A DNA stretch of 64,000 nucleotides from Anaeramoeba flamelloides (taxonomy: Eukaryota > Metamonada > Anaeramoebidae), in the NCBI GenBank assembly GCA_027625915.1, contig JANTQA010000047.1, positions 16,120,001 to 16,184,000 on the forward strand, given 5' to 3'. Shown one piece after another: positions 1-12,900 of this stretch (positions are counted from its first letter, which is position 1; each line of letters begins with the position of its first letter). A program made the position numbers and the translations under genes. The notes beneath the pieces are model-generated. The model was not told the origin of the DNA. It made no database searches and saw only the letters and a program-made list of their open reading frames with translations.

Positions 1-713
1 AGTCGTCAAACTGCTTTTCAAATTTGTCCATTACTGTCGCCATCTATTTTTTCAGTTTATAAAATAATTTGTAACAGAAGTTTTTCAAAGGTATAGAAAT
101 TAAGAAGAAGAGAGGGTTTATTTTAAACAAAAATATTCAAGATTCTTACCTCAACAAGATTCATTTGTTCCATTGCCTTTGACATATTTCCTACAACTCC
201 CTATTATGAGTTAAAAAGAAAAAGAAATCACAATTAAAGAGAAGCGATTTGATAAGAAGTACTTTATATTTTGGTATTTCATTCGATTTTTTACAAGATT
301 TTGAAAAAGAGGATTTACTTTCATTGATCGTGTTAATTTTTTCATTGTTAATGCTGTTTGAATTTTTGAACCAACACCGTCAATCCTTGATGACAGTTTC
401 AAAAGGCTCATTGCTTGGTTTTTTTGACGAATTGAATTTTCAGCATAGATCCTTGCACCTTCTTGGTTTCCCTTTTGAATTGCCTTTTTCATCAGCCTTA
501 TTTGTTTTTTTTGTTCTTTTTCACATTTACGCGATTGCCTCGCAAGAGATTTTGAAGTGAATTTTAATTGGAATAATTGATCTATGCAGAAAGAATTTTT
601 GTTTTTGTGTTTCGTTATTATAAAAATGAGAGAGTAGATGATGAAAAAGAAAGATATATTAATTTTAAAGAAGCAAAGGTTGTGTTAGTGTTATAGGATA
701 TCATACTATGCAT
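1..713 (-). CDS. CHMP1: CHMP1 (ESCRT-III subunit, DID2 family), 5' part only
   Basis: ESCRT-III subunits polymerise on membranes; CHMP1/Did2 recruits Vps4 and acts late in multivesicular body formation and abscission. Exons read on the minus strand: 319-581, 150-200 and 1-43 (cut by the window edge), with a tentative 7-base first exon at 707-713 (M-H-N). The joined protein begins MHNQLFQLKFTSK, which aligns without gaps to MDDTLFQLKFTAK of animal CHMP1A. It continues with the basic helix KKAIQKGNQEGARIYAENSI, then ASR-VDAV-like SSRIDGVGSKIQTALTMKKL, and exon 4 carries MATVMDKFEKQFDD (animal SSVMDRFEQQVQNLD). Donors are GTAAAT and GTAAGA; acceptors end in TAG; all phases agree. The C-terminal MIM1 motif that binds Vps4 lies outside the window. 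Family assignment is strong; exon 1 is an inference from length and splice phase (donor GTATGA). Confidence 0.86.
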
Positions 714-1289
714 TTTTAATTGTTGTAAAGTTAAAAAAAAATGATTATCGTAAAAAGAACAAGAGTTTTTAAGATTTTTTTCAAATTATTTCTCGACGAA
801 CCGAAATTTTGTATTAATTTTTCAAAAAGTGAAATATTTCACTTTGGAAAGATTTCTTATCTAGTGTGTACTTTTTAATCAAACTAAGAACCCCCTCACA
901 TTTGTAATAAAAAATTAATAAGTTTCGTTTGAAAATTAAATCGATCTTTTCCTGTAAAATCCCAATTGTTTTATGAAAATGAATCTTTTAAAATTTTGAA
1001 AGAGACTAATTCTTACTTCGTTAAACAATACAAACCCAGTCTGTGAAATATTGTTTAAAATTCAAAAGAAAAGAGCTTTTTCCAACAAAAGGAGCTAAAT
1101 AAAAATTCAAATTATGAAACATTTTTGGATTAGTACCAAAAAATGAGATAAGAACAATTAAAAATTTTGGAAAAATGAAGTTCACTATCAAATTAGATAA
1201 ATACTTTCCAAAATTTTTTTATTTTTTATTTTTTATTTTTGAAGGGATGAAATGAAAAAAAAGCTGCCAGTAGGTACTTTTGGTTAGCT

Positions 1290-1450
1290 TTTCTTGAGTT
1301 TTCTATTTATTTGTGAAGTGTTCTCGGTTTTTATAAGTTTTTCGATTTTATTTGTAAAATCAATAGATTTTCGTTAGGTTTATTTCTAAAGTAAAAAAAA
1401 CCTAGAACACTTCACAAATAAATAGAAAACTCAAAAAAACCGAACAAAAA
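1290..1450. repeat. Palindromic repeat module (stem of about 30 bases)
   Basis: The arm TGAGTTTTCTATTTATTTGT followed by GAAGTGTTCT near 1297 is matched exactly as reverse complement near 1404-1433, separated by about 80 bases. The same arm sequence, sometimes with ATAAAATAGAAA, recurs near 35.23-35.30 kb and 45.66-45.87 kb, so it is a dispersed module and not a chance hairpin. Confidence 0.8.
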
Positions 1451-1463
1451 TCTATAGATTCGT

Positions 1464-1489
1464 TATATATATATATATATATATATATA
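1464..1489. repeat. (TA)n microsatellite
   Basis: Uninterrupted TA dinucleotides between a palindromic module and an inverted-repeat element. Similar TA tracts lie at 1991-2015, 15661-15692, 16682-16706, 17103-17144, 48921-48950 and 53743-53766; several abut transposable elements. Confidence 0.9.
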
Positions 1490-1504
1490 GTAGGGAAAAA
1501 AATA

Positions 1505-1965
1505 CCGGACATGAAAAAAATCCCTGACAGGATTTTTAATTGTAAGTATTAGTAAAATTTTTGTCTAATTTCAATGAAATCCTTATTATAAATAACCAAT
1601 TTTTTTAATGAGATTAGTAATAAACCTACCTAAAGTCCATCAAAGTAAGGTGTCTCTAGAATACTCGAGTAATTGTTTGATAGCCTATGTTGATCAACTT
1701 TTTTTGAAAAACAATCGAGTTTTATCGAGGTTTATGTCGAGTTTGGAAAATGATAATTTTTCTTCTTGTTTTTTGATTGATTGAATGGTGTTTTGAACAA
1801 GTGTGATTTCATTAATCATCATTCTAATAAGTGGGGGGGGTTATAATTGAAAAAGTTCGATTCTTAAAAAAAGGAATTTGATTGTAAATAAATGAAATTA
1901 CACAATAATTTTACTAATATTCACAATTAAAAATCTTGTCGGGGATTTTTTTGACTGCTCCATAT
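1505..1965. mobile_element. MITE family A, copy 1
   Basis: Non-autonomous element with terminal inverted repeats. The left end reads ATCCCTGACAGGATTTTTAA followed by TTGTAAGTATTAGTAAAATT; the right end is nearly its reverse complement (AATTTTACTAATATTCACAA then TTAAAAATCTTGTCGGGGAT). The interior has the conserved block TCTCTAGAATACTCGAGTAA, which recurs in copies at about 35.9, 36.4 and (reverse) 59.5 kb. No coding capacity is seen. Element limits are estimated to within about 15 bases. Confidence 0.82.
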
Positions 1966-2024
1966 ATATCAAAGAGAAAAGCTCGAACACTTATATATAT
2001 ATATATATATATATAAGAGAAAAC

Positions 2025-2260
2025 ATCGGTAAACTTCTGTTCTCTTTTCCAGAATTGAAAAGAATAGAGTAAAAAAATATGATTTTACTCAATTCTTTTG
2101 AATTGTGGAATACTGCCGATAGGTTTTTTTTTACTTGAAGAAATAAATCAAAAAGATTATTTCTGAAATTATCTTTTTATTTCTGAAATTAAAAAAACCT
2201 AGGCATTTGATGGAACTCTAAGGAGCTTGATGGTACTTGACAGGACTTTTCTTATTTCTA
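2025..2260. repeat. Composite palindromic repeat (modules P1, P2, D)
   Basis: Contains module P1, a near-palindrome around CCAGAATTGAAAAGAATAGA / ATTTTACTCAATTCTTTTGA; module P2, AAATAAATCAAAAAGATTAT facing CTTTTTATTTCTGAAATTAA; then module D with GGAACTCTAAGGAGCTTGAT and GGTACTTGACAGGAC. The same modules recur in varied order at 27.41-27.63, 35.2-35.5, 44.5-44.75 and 45.3-46.17 kb. Confidence 0.75.
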
Positions 2261-2629
2261 ACGTTTTGTTTAGAAATTTTAATAAAGAATCAAAAAATTC
2301 TTACCTTTAAATTAACATCATAACAAATAAGGAGTCTTTATTTTCAATAATATTTTTGATTTCTTATTCTTTTGAATTTGTTTATTTGAAGTGATTCTTT
2401 AATTGGATTTTTTCGATTTTTTTCAATAGATGGGTTTACCAAAGAAAATAAATCATATCATTTACACATATCTAAATTAAGAATTTTTTTGTAAACATTG
2501 TTCAAGATTGATTTTTTTTGAATGATCTTGAATATAATAATTTCTAGTTAGGTTATTTGTGGCCTTTCTTAATTTTATGTGAAAGTATAACCCTTCAAAT
2601 TAAAATATTTTTTTTTAAATTTATTGGAC

Positions 2630-3330
2630 TAGTAAATCTTTTTTATGAATTTTACCAAAGCCCATATTGCACTTATTGGGGCAGGGATACAATTAAAACT
2701 TATAAAACTCATTTTTCAACTTTTTAGAAATGAATTAACAATTTTAAATGGGTTCATTTTTTACAAATGGTTTTAGAAACTAAGATCTAATCTTTTTTCT
2801 TTGAATTTTTCGGATACAAAAAAGAAATATTTAAAAAACTTTTTTCTTTTGATGAAATCTCACTTTTTGTAATTTTTGGTAGTTATTATAAAGAAATTTC
2901 ATTTTAAATTAAATTTTATTTTAATAATACAAGAAAAAATAAATCAAATATTGAATCCTTGAATATATGAAAACATTGGTCATCTGTTTTATTCATAAAT
3001 ATTTATAAAATATCTTGAACTTTAAAAGATTAATCATTCTTTTTTTCAAATATTTAGAATATAAACGGCGACAGTTTGTCTTAAAATCAGTCGTTTGATA
3101 ATATCTCATATTTTTTTTTATTTTATTTATTTATTTGAATTTATTTAATTTGTTTGAAATGTATTTCAAAAATTGAGAAATAATTGTAAAGTCTATTGAT
3201 ACTTTAAATCCTTGTGTTTTTAACAACTCACTAAACGAATTAAAATTGAGTTATTAATTATTGATTATAAATAATCAAATTTAATATTATTTCTTTTAGA
3301 TTATAAGTTGAATTTAACATTTTTTAAAAA
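2630..3330 (+). repeat. Dispersed repeat R1, copy 1 (inverted partner near 39.2-39.8 kb)
   Basis: Segments such as ATGAAATCTCACTTTTTGTA, AGATTAATCATTCTTTTTTT and GATAATATC...AATTGAGAAATAA...AAGTCTATTGA appear in the same order, reverse-complemented, from about 39800 down to 39210. The similarity is clear along several hundred bases but diverged. No coding content or terminal repeats are recognised, so the class of repeat is unknown. Confidence 0.7.
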
Positions 3331-4530
3331 AGTTTTTTGGGGGTATTTTTAATTTGATTGTTTTGTTCATTTTCTCATATTTTTTTTATTCAATAAATTG
3401 AAAAAAAATTGATTTGATCTATTCTTTGAATAAATTTGTTATATATATTTTCAAGTTTAAAATAATTATTTTAACTTTTTTGAAATTAAGTGGATTTGTT
3501 ATTCAAAATTATTTTATCAATTTGTGGATTTATTTATAAAGTGTATTTTGGTACACTTTCTTTACAGATATCAAGATTTCAACGTTCTTCTTTCAAAGAA
3601 AATATTTTTTTTTTAAATAATTCAGAAATATGTTGAATTATGAACTTTTAAAAAATGATAAAATTTGCTTTTACTTTTAAAAACATAAATTAATTTCTGA
3701 AAATACCATTAAAAGTAAGTTTGGTATTGTAGTAATCAGCTTTTTAAACGATTTTTCAATTTCAAGATACAATAGATTTTTTTTGAATTTGCTATTAAAT
3801 TTACTTGAAGATTTTTTTTAGTTTACTAGTGCGGTTAACGAAAATGAAAAACATTATATAAAAATATCTAATATTTTTCAAAAATATTGAGTAACCCTTT
3901 AATATTCTATTTAAACTTGATTTAGGTGGTGATATCCCATATTCTTATTAAAAAAATTATTTTCAATTTTTTAGATTTAAAAACATTTTTTCGAAGTTTA
4001 CAAATTATTGTTTTGCTTTTTTGATTCATTTTTTTCTGATTTCTTTAAATTAATGTTTCTTTTTTTCAATTTTTTGTTCTTTCTTTCTTTTTCTTTTTCG
4101 TGCTTTTTATTTTTCTTTTTTTCTTTTTTTTTTTTTCATTAAATATTTTTTTGATGTTTTTTTTTTTTTTGAGAAAGATAATGGGTGGAAAAAAAGGGAA
4201 AGATCTTAGAAAAATTAAATAAACTTGTAAAAATTTTCCGTCATGTAATTTATTTTAAAATAAATTAAATTGTTATATCAAAAAATCTTCTATTTTGCCT
4301 CATTTCAGTGAAAATTCAGTAATAAAAAATCAGAAATTCTCCTTTTGGAAAATTTTGATACACTTTTTTTGAGGTTTTTTTTATTTTTTAAAAGTCAAAA
4401 AATTGGATTTTAATATATTTAGAATGATTTAAAATGTAATTTATAAATTATGAATTAATAATTAGTTGGAATTGAATATAATATTATCAAATTCAATTTT
4501 TTATTTTAGGCAAGTTGCAATTTTTGATAT

Positions 4531-4970
4531 ATACCCCATTCCAAAAATTTGAAAACGTCCAAAATCAAAAATATGCAAAAAAAAAAACTTAATTTATTAT
4601 TTTTTTACAAACTTAATATAAAACAACATTTAAGTAACATATTATTAATGTTTTTATAAGTAATAATTTTCATCCAAATAAAAGAAAAAAATATAAAACG
4701 AAAAAAAAAATTGGTGATCAAAATAATGAAATAGAGAGGAACAAAAAATTTATTGGAAAATATCTTAAAATCTTCACCAACAATTGTCTCTCGAAAAATG
4801 GTTAGACACCAAGAACTGTTTTTTTTTTTTTAGATAATCTTCTATATTTGAAAGAACTCTAGTTCTACCCTTCAAACAATCATTCTAAAAAATTTTATCG
4901 ATCAAATGAAACAGATTACTTAACAAGAAAAGAGAAATCCCAACAAAAATCTGAAAACATGAAAAAATAA
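4531..4970 (-). mobile_element. Tc1/mariner-like short element (family B), degenerate copy
   Basis: It starts with CCCCATTCCAAAAATTTGAA followed by AACGTCCAAAATCAAAAATA, which is the reverse complement of the right end of the copies at 31701-32241 and 53794-54332. The interior keeps CACCAACAATTGTCTCTCGA and GAAACAGATTACTTAACAAG, blocks shared with the other copies. The far end is not recognisable, so it is probably truncated or eroded. Confidence 0.6.
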
Positions 4971-5029
4971 TTGAAATATTTGCGTGAAGAAAAGGTACTG
5001 CTTGTTGCAACATAAATTCATTAATATTT

Positions 5030-5340
5030 TTATTCAACTTTCCAACAAAGGTTTTTTTTTAAGGTAACCTTTCAAAATTTTAATTCTGAACTCGGTTTAA
5101 ATAATTCGTTTCCCCTCTTAGAATTGGGAACTTTTTATGTTTTATATTAATTCCAAGATTTTTCATTTTTTGGTAAAGTTGAATGAAAATTTTGATCTTT
5201 TTATTTTCCAATTAACCGTATTTACAAACCAAATGAAACTGAAGTTTTGGAATTCTTTTTTCTGTTTCAAACTTTCAAAAAGTCTAAATTTTTATTTATG
5301 GAAAAGAATTTTCGTTACTGTTATTTTATTGTAAAAAAAG
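5030..5340. repeat. Dispersed repeat R5, copy 1
   Basis: The stretch TTAGAATTGGGAACTTTTTA ... GAATGAAAATTTTGATCTTT ... CCAATTAACCGTA matches about 34830-35060 (TTAGAATTGGGGTCTTTGAT ... GAATGAAAATTTTGATCTTT ... GCAATTAACAG) in the same orientation. A 65-codon ORF over it has no recognisable features and is treated as chance. Confidence 0.6.
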
Positions 5341-6946
5341 AGGAAAATTTTCTTTTCATTATCTATATTTTTCAATTTTAAACAATTCCAAAATTTTGAA
5401 CCTGACTCTTAAAAACTCAATTTATTCAAGAAAAATATCAGTAAGTTGAGACAATTTTTTCCAATTTTTTATTAAAAACCAGTAAAAGACAGTTTAATTC
5501 AGAATTGTCACTAATCAGTGACCATTGCGTTTTTATTTCGCCACTTTTTTGATCATTTAAATCGAATTTAAAATGAGAACAGTATAAAAAAATATGACAG
5601 AAATTCCAAAGTCTCTTAAAAAAAGACCATTGAAAATGGTATTCATTTTAAAAAAGCGAAAACTTTTTTTGGTCTTTTTTCGAATTATAACTTTTTGAAA
5701 GTTTGATATTTAAAAAAAGTGAGAACTTTTTTGTGAAATGTACTTTCCCTTACACCCAGTCCAGGTACTGTATTTAAAGGTTATTCCTACTCTTTTTTGG
5801 AACAGAAGATTGACAAATAGATTTAAATAAAAAAGAATTTTCCCTACTTTTGAATAGTTATCAATATAAAAGTTTTTATAAAAAAGAAAACATTTTTCAA
5901 ACAACAATCAATTGTTTTGGTGACCACTTCAATCACAAATCTATTTCTAGATAGGAAATAATTTATGATTTAAAAAAGTAAAAGGAATTCAAAATGAGAA
6001 TTATGAGTACTGTTAATTTTCCATTAAGAAATGAAAATTTTTTTAAATTCTCAAATGAAATTTTTCTACTTTAATCAAACGAACAAACCCAAAGATCTTC
6101 ACAAAACCAATTCGAAATGATGTTTTTAGATCTTTTATTAAACACCCATAGTGGAATCTATGATAAAATGTTGACTCTGAAAATTTAATTATAATAAGGG
6201 ACTTCAAGTATTTTGGAAAATAGAATTAAAAATTTTCATTTCTTAATCGGAAAATAACATTAATATTTTTGGCGACAGAATAAAGGTATTTTCCTTTTAG
6301 TGAGTGTAGAGTCTTACTGTTTATTACAAAGTGAAATTAAAAAGAGATTTCATCTATTTGACTTTGAGAAAAATAACAAATAAAATACGAATAGTAGAAA
6401 TTTAAATGACAAAATAAATAATGTAATTTCCTTTTTCCATTCTCGAAATCTGACTTTTCTCCTAGGATTCTGAGTTTTCCCAATATATAATAAAAAAAAT
6501 ATCAAGTAATAAATTTAATTCACTCCAATTACAAAAGATTTCTTCTTAATTTCTCTTGTTAAAAAAAAAATCAAGAATGTAGTGAAAAATTTGTCCTGTT
6601 TATCATTTGAAATATAAACAAACAAAAATGTTAAAATAATAATAAAAAAGGTCTATGATACCTTTCAAGAAGGATTAAAAAAGATCAAGACATAATTCAA
6701 GGAGTCGGTGTTTTAAATGAACAGAATTTAGAAAATTGGCTAAAATTTCAAAAAACTGATGTAAAATGTCGGTTTGATATTTTGAAATAATACTGTTTGT
6801 CACCAAAATGTTTCTTTGGTGTTAAAACTCTGAGAGCTTATTTTTGATCTTTTCATATTTTGATTTTATTTTTATTTAAATCCATTTTTCTTTCTTTTAG
6901 TGACTTATTTCTAATTTTTTATTATTTTGAGAAGAAAAGAAAACAA

Positions 6947-9900
6947 ATGAACATCAAAAAAGTGGGGCCGTATATTATCGGTATGTTAAATATTTTTTAT
7001 CGTTCTTTCTAAAAGCTCAGCCACATCATTTATAATTTTTTTTTCTTTTTATAATAATTTAGGAAAAACACTTGGACGAGGAAGTTTCTCAAAAGGTAAT
7101 TACAAAATTTTTGATATTTCCCAGTGTAATTTCAGTAAATTCTTTGGGATTTATTCAATCTTTCAAGAAGTGATCTCATTTTTACTCTATCATATTTTTT
7201 TTTTTGCTTATTATTTTTTGAAAAACCCTTTTAGTGAAATCTGGCGTCCACTGTGAAGATGGAACAGAAGTTGCTATTAAAGTAATCCAAAAATCCAAAC
7301 TATCTGAAGAAACAGATTTACTTCAAAAATTTCGAAAAGAAATGACCTTACAAAGAATCTTTTCACACCCAAATGTTATTAAAACACGGAGAGTCATTGA
7401 AACAGAAACGCACCTTTTTTTAGTCCTTGAAAAACTCTCAAAAGGTAATTTTTTTCCTTTTTCTGCTTTCAAATTTTTAAAAAAAAAAATTGTTTGAGAG
7501 GAACACAAATGAAAACAATTTTTGACTGTGTCAAAAAGTGAGTATTAAAGACTTTTAAAAAGTGTTGTTTAAACTGATTGATTCACTCTTTTAAGTGGCT
7601 TTTGAGGAAAACTAATATCAACATGAAGAACCCACTTTTTACAGGGGTCACAAAAATCTTTATTTTAAAATCACTTCCTTCAATACTTTTTGGGACAACA
7701 TCAGAGGAAATCTTTTGATTGGTTATTTTTGATTTTTGTGTTCAAACATGGGGTTAATAATTCTTCAAACCTTTTGACTGGAGGTTATTGTTTTGTAACT
7801 CAGAGAACAAAAGAAAATAGGGAGAAATTAATTCTGTCTCTTTGTTAAAACTTACTTTTCAAAATTTGTTTTCAAAAAAACTTAACAGGTTAAATTAAAA
7901 TCCCTGAACAACCCAATTTCACACATACCTTCAAAACAAAATAAATTAATTATGTTATCGTTATTAATTTTATTTTTCAAAAATAAAAAAAATTCAAATT
8001 TAAAAAAACCCCTACATTTGTTCCAAAAAAAACACACCACGATAAATTTAAAACCATACCAAAAACGTAACCCTTAATTTTTTTTTAAAAATCTATTACA
8101 ATTTTTTCAAGATCTCAAAGAGTAAATAATCAATTGGTTACTAATGGCTATTTAAAAAAAGTGAGTACTTGAAGTTTTTAAAAGTTTTACTCAAATAGCA
8201 CTATAAAGGACTGTTTATCAGATCATTACCAAACAAAAATATAGACTAAGATCCTGACTTTTTTAAAAGATCTTTAGCTCAGTTTATTTTCATATTTTTA
8301 CTCAAAGAACAGCCAAATAAAATACTAGATCAAATTTGCCTGTTTTCTCTCTAAAAACAGTGTTATTTATTGTTTCAATAACAAAATGAAACTCTGGAAT
8401 AGGATTTAAAAGTAAGTTATTACAGCCATTTTAAAAAAGTTTGATAAAGTGTTGTTCAAACGAATGAAGAGCAATTAGTCAATCAACTGAGCAAAAAATT
8501 TTTACTTTTTTAAACCTGTTGAAACACTTTTCAAAAGGATTTTTTATTAAAATACCACTTTCAAAATAACAGGCATACTTTGTAAACCTGCGGTATAAAT
8601 TAAAAGCGGTGTTTCTTTTTTCTGGAAGAAACATACATTGATCAAAAAAACTGAAAATACTCCATACTGTCATCAAAATAAAGTATACAAAAAAATTTAA
8701 TGCGTGTTTCAAAATAAAAAGAGTGTTTTTTTGTTATAGAAGACCTAAACATTAACCAATCAAAGAAACAGATAATAAACCCTAAAAAAAATATGGTATT
8801 GGTTTCAAAAAGTTCTATTATTTAAAATGAAATTCTAAAAATGAAGGATCAAATTGCAGAATTTATCTTAAAAAATAGAGTAAATTTTTTTAGAAAATTT
8901 TTATCATCAAAAAAACACTAAAAATTCAAAAAAATTGTGAATTTTATGAAAAATTTCCAACTATTTGCATGAATAATTTAAATTTTACTGAAAATAACCA
9001 AACCTTTACTTTCAAAATTGATTTGAACTTAGGTATACTATTTGGTAGTGGATTGGATGTTACATTGGAACAACAATAAAAAAAAGCACGGATAATATTT
9101 TGAAAGACGGATTAGAGTCTTTGTGCACGCATTATTTTGATCTCTGTAAATAAATATGGTGCTGGTTTCTTAAAGTTCTACAATCAAAAAAAGTAATTCA
9201 TAAATTCAACAAACAAATTGATAAAATTTTTCTCAAAAAATAGAGAGAATCTTAAGAGACAATTTATATCATCAAAAAAACGAAAAATTTCATAAAAATC
9301 GAAAAAATTATAAAAAATTTGAATAAATTCATATCATTAATTGTAAATTTTCTCAAAACATCCTAATTAAAATGCAGTTTACCTTCAAAATTGATTTGGA
9401 CTTAGGTATACTATTGAGTACTACACTTGATGTTGATATCAACAGGAATAAAAAAAAAAAAACGAAACGAGTTTAATTTCAAACATAGGCTTTATACCTG
9501 AACATACTCATTTTTGATCAAATTAACCTTTTAAACCATGCCTTTTATAATCCAGTAAAAATTTTCAGATTTGTAATAAATATAACAAGACTTAAGGGAT
9601 TAGCATCTACCAAGGAGAAGTCTAAGATTTAAGTATGTTGTTATTGGATGTAAATCACATAAGTTCTGCACTGTTTCAAACGCCTCAAAAGAATTTGATT
9701 AGTGAAATAGTAATATTTGTTGATCTCATCTTTATTAAAAATGATCATTGTATTCCTAAAAAACCCAATAAATTCAAGAAAATAATCTATATTTCGCCAC
9801 AAATTTTTAGGTTATAACATTCAATAATAAAACTCGAGAGTTACAAAATATCTTTCTTAAATTTGTCACTAAATGTTTATTGGTTGCTAAAAAAATCGAA

Positions 9901-12900
9901 TTTTTTTTAAAAAATTCAATAATTAACCTCAATTGATTCTTTTGACCAATCATTTCAGAAATATTGGAAAAATATTAACCATTACAATTAGCTTTATAAA
10001 AAGGAAACACAACTGACCAGCCTTTGGGTTTTTATGTACATGGCTATTGAGATAATCTTTGAAATTAAAAAATTAAAAAAATAGTTACTTTTGGAAGTTC
10101 TAAAGAAGAACTATTAAATTCTAGAATACTATTATTTTGAGTTTCTATTTTTAGATTTGACAAACTTAATTAAAAAAAAAATTTCAAAAAATGAAAAATT
10201 TTTAATTGTGATCTTTAGTAAAAAATGCAATAATTTATTGTTCAATAATAAATATCTTAGATTTTTTAGAGTCAGGTGAGAAATGTAGCACTAATATCAT
10301 TTATACCCAATTACACCATCCTTTGATTAAACAAGAATCTATCGTAGGCCTAATCCCTAAAAATTATCTTTAATTTTTAAAAAAATGAGTATACGTTAAT
10401 TAAAATCAATTTCAAAAAAACAAGTAACACAAGTTTGAAAAAGTTTTAATTAAACTTTTTGATTCACCCCTTTAACCAAGTTGAGTTTTGAGTTCTAATA
10501 TTTTTCGAATTTTATAATTGTTAAAGAAAACCAAAAATTAATTTTTTTTTTTAATTCTTGATCCTAATTAATTTTCAATTGAACTAAATAAAAAATAAAA
10601 AAAAATAAAAAAAAATAAAAAAAATAAAAAAAATATAGGTGAATTATTTGATTATATTGTGGAAAATGATTACTTACCAAGTGATCAAGCAAGAAAAATT
10701 TTTCGACAAATTATATTTGGGTTAGAGTATATTCATTCCTTTTGTATTGCACATCGAGATCTGAAACCAGAAAATATATTATTAGACGAAAATTTAAATG
10801 TAAAAATTGCAGACTTTGGTATGGCACATATAAACGAAATGAATACACTCTTGAAAACCGCCTGTGGATCGCCACATTATGTTGCACCAGAAATATTAAA
10901 AGTACAATTCACAATTTTTATTTTTTTTTATGAATCCTTGATTCTCATTTTTTTTTCACATTAATTTTAAATTTTCACAATTTATAAAAAACAAAAAAAA
11001 TAAAAAATAAATAAAAAACAAAAAAAATCAAAAATAAATAAAAAACAAAAAAAATAAAAAATAAATAAAAAACAAAAAAATAAAAAAAAAAAAAAAAAGA
11101 GAAAAATACAATGGTTTGGTAACAGATATTTGGAGCTGTGGTGTAATTTTGTATGCACTATTGACGGGCACTTTACCATTTAATGAGGAATCATATACCG
11201 AATTAACCATGGTGATCAAAAAAGGAAAAATCAATTATCATAACCACTCATTGAAAGAATCTGAAAAAGATTTGATTCAACAAATGTTGACTGTTGATCC
11301 AAAAAAAAGAATAACCATTGAGGGTATTAAAAAGCACCCATGGTTTGTTGAGAATATTCCGAAAGGTTATCAATTCCCTAAAGTAGAAAAGAAAATCTTA
11401 AAAAATATTCAAAAGCCCATTCCATATTCTAATATCAACAAACCTTCCCTTCAACAACTTGAATCAATTCAAAAAACAAATATGGAATCTTTGCTAATTG
11501 ATCTCAGAAAAGAGGGATCAAATGAAACAAAAATTTTATATCAAATCATAAATAAAACCAAAAAACATTTAGAAACTGAAAATTCAAGACTACCAAATAA
11601 TGGCAAGCAAAGTAACAAGAAAAATAACAACACCAAGCAAAAGAAAAAAAAAAGATCAAGTTCTTTTCAAAGAATTGGGAAAACAAACACAAGGAAAAAA
11701 TCATTAAAAGATTTTTCAAAAATTCAACCCTTAAAATCGAATTTTTATTTTGAAGAAAAAACAAAAATTACCCAATTGGATATTTTAATAAAGAAAACAA
11801 ACAAAGAAAATAAAATTACAATGAATGAACTTTTTGAAATCGCATTAAAATTAGATATTTTTGATATTAATTTTAATAAAAGGAATAAAAAAGACAAAAA
11901 CAAAGACAAGTGTGTATCCAAAAACAACAGAGAAAACAACACTGCCAAGAATACATTGGAAATTATCAAAAAGAAAAAGAAAAGAACAAATTCGATAACT
12001 TCTAAATTTAAATTATTTACAAAAACGTTGAATAACACAACAAAACAAAATGAAAATTCGCCATCAAAAAACACACAACAGAACAATAAAAAAAGTGAAA
12101 ATAATCCTATAAATTCTGAAAAAAGCCGTAAGAATGAAGATGATACCGACAATAGTTATAATAGTATCACCAGCACCACAAATAAAACCAACATACCAAA
12201 TACCACCGACACCAAGAAAGAGAATAACAACAATAACAGAAATAATCAACCAACACACTTGGGGAATAGTAATAATATAATAAAAGATATTCAAACAATA
12301 TTTAAAAAATTAAATTTTAATAAGATTAATTTTGATTATAAAAAAAAAGTAATAATTGAACAACTTATGGATAATAATTTGTATCAAAACATCTCCAATT
12401 CAAATACATCAAAATTATTAATACAATTTATCGAAACAAGATTATATAGATTTGGTTCAACAAAAAAACAACTCGAGAAATATCTTGTAAATTATCAATT
12501 AAATTCTGAAAATTTATTAAAAGATAAATCTGAGTTTTGCTCTTTAAATAATAAAACACAAAAAAAAATCAATCAAAAATTGAAAACCCATTTAAAAAAT
12601 ATGAAAAAGCAATTATTCAAAAGAATTGGAAATAGTCATAACATCCCCACATATCAATTCCCAGATCGATTAATTGGAATTAGCAGCAGTAACAATATTT
12701 TTGAAGTAATAACACAATTACAATCTGCATTGACTATTAACGGCTTTGATTGGAAGCACCAAAAGCCACGTGAATTGAAATTGAACAATCAACAAATAAA
12801 TTTGAAAATGAAAATTCAAATACAAATTTTACCCTTCGAGAAAATAGTAAATAAAATCTGTAATAATTATCTTTCTGAAAGAGATGATAATTTTAATAAT

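Larger units (their letters stand above)
714..6946. other. Gene-free, repeat-rich intergenic region
   Basis: No gene can be supported between the divergently transcribed CHMP1 and kinase genes. The stretch holds palindromic repeat modules (about 1290-1450 and 2025-2260), a short inverted-repeat element (about 1505-1965), two TA microsatellites (1464-1489 and 1991-2015), a repeat with an inverted copy near 39.2-39.8 kb (about 2630-3330), a degenerate Tc1-like short element (from about 4531) and a repeat shared with 34.8-35.1 kb (about 5030-5340). A 42-codon ORF at 2646-2774 lies at the edge of a dispersed repeat and is not claimed as a gene. Confidence 0.7.
7445..10638 (+). other. 3.2-kb intron 3 of the kinase gene, filled with repeats
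   Basis: Bounded by GTAATT and TATAG. The neighbouring introns are only 82, 139 and about 200 bases. Inside are two tandemly arranged related blocks (about 8790-9060 and 9150-9470), a complete inverted-repeat element (about 9590-10380), and several copies of a short motif resembling AAAAAGTGAGTATTAAAGAC. A 60-codon ORF at 9635-9817 lies inside the mobile element and is not a gene. The short introns and the repeat content indicate growth by insertion. Confidence 0.85.

Noticed and set aside
2646-2774. Forty-two-codon ORF beginning MNFTKAHIALIGAGIQLKLI
   Set aside because: It overlaps a dispersed repeat (R1), has no relatives I recognise and then turns into low-complexity sequence.
11745-12294. 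Two long minus-strand open frames (135 and 76 codons) opposite the kinase linker
   Set aside because: They are complements of Lys/Asn-rich codons and read as Phe/Leu/Val runs.
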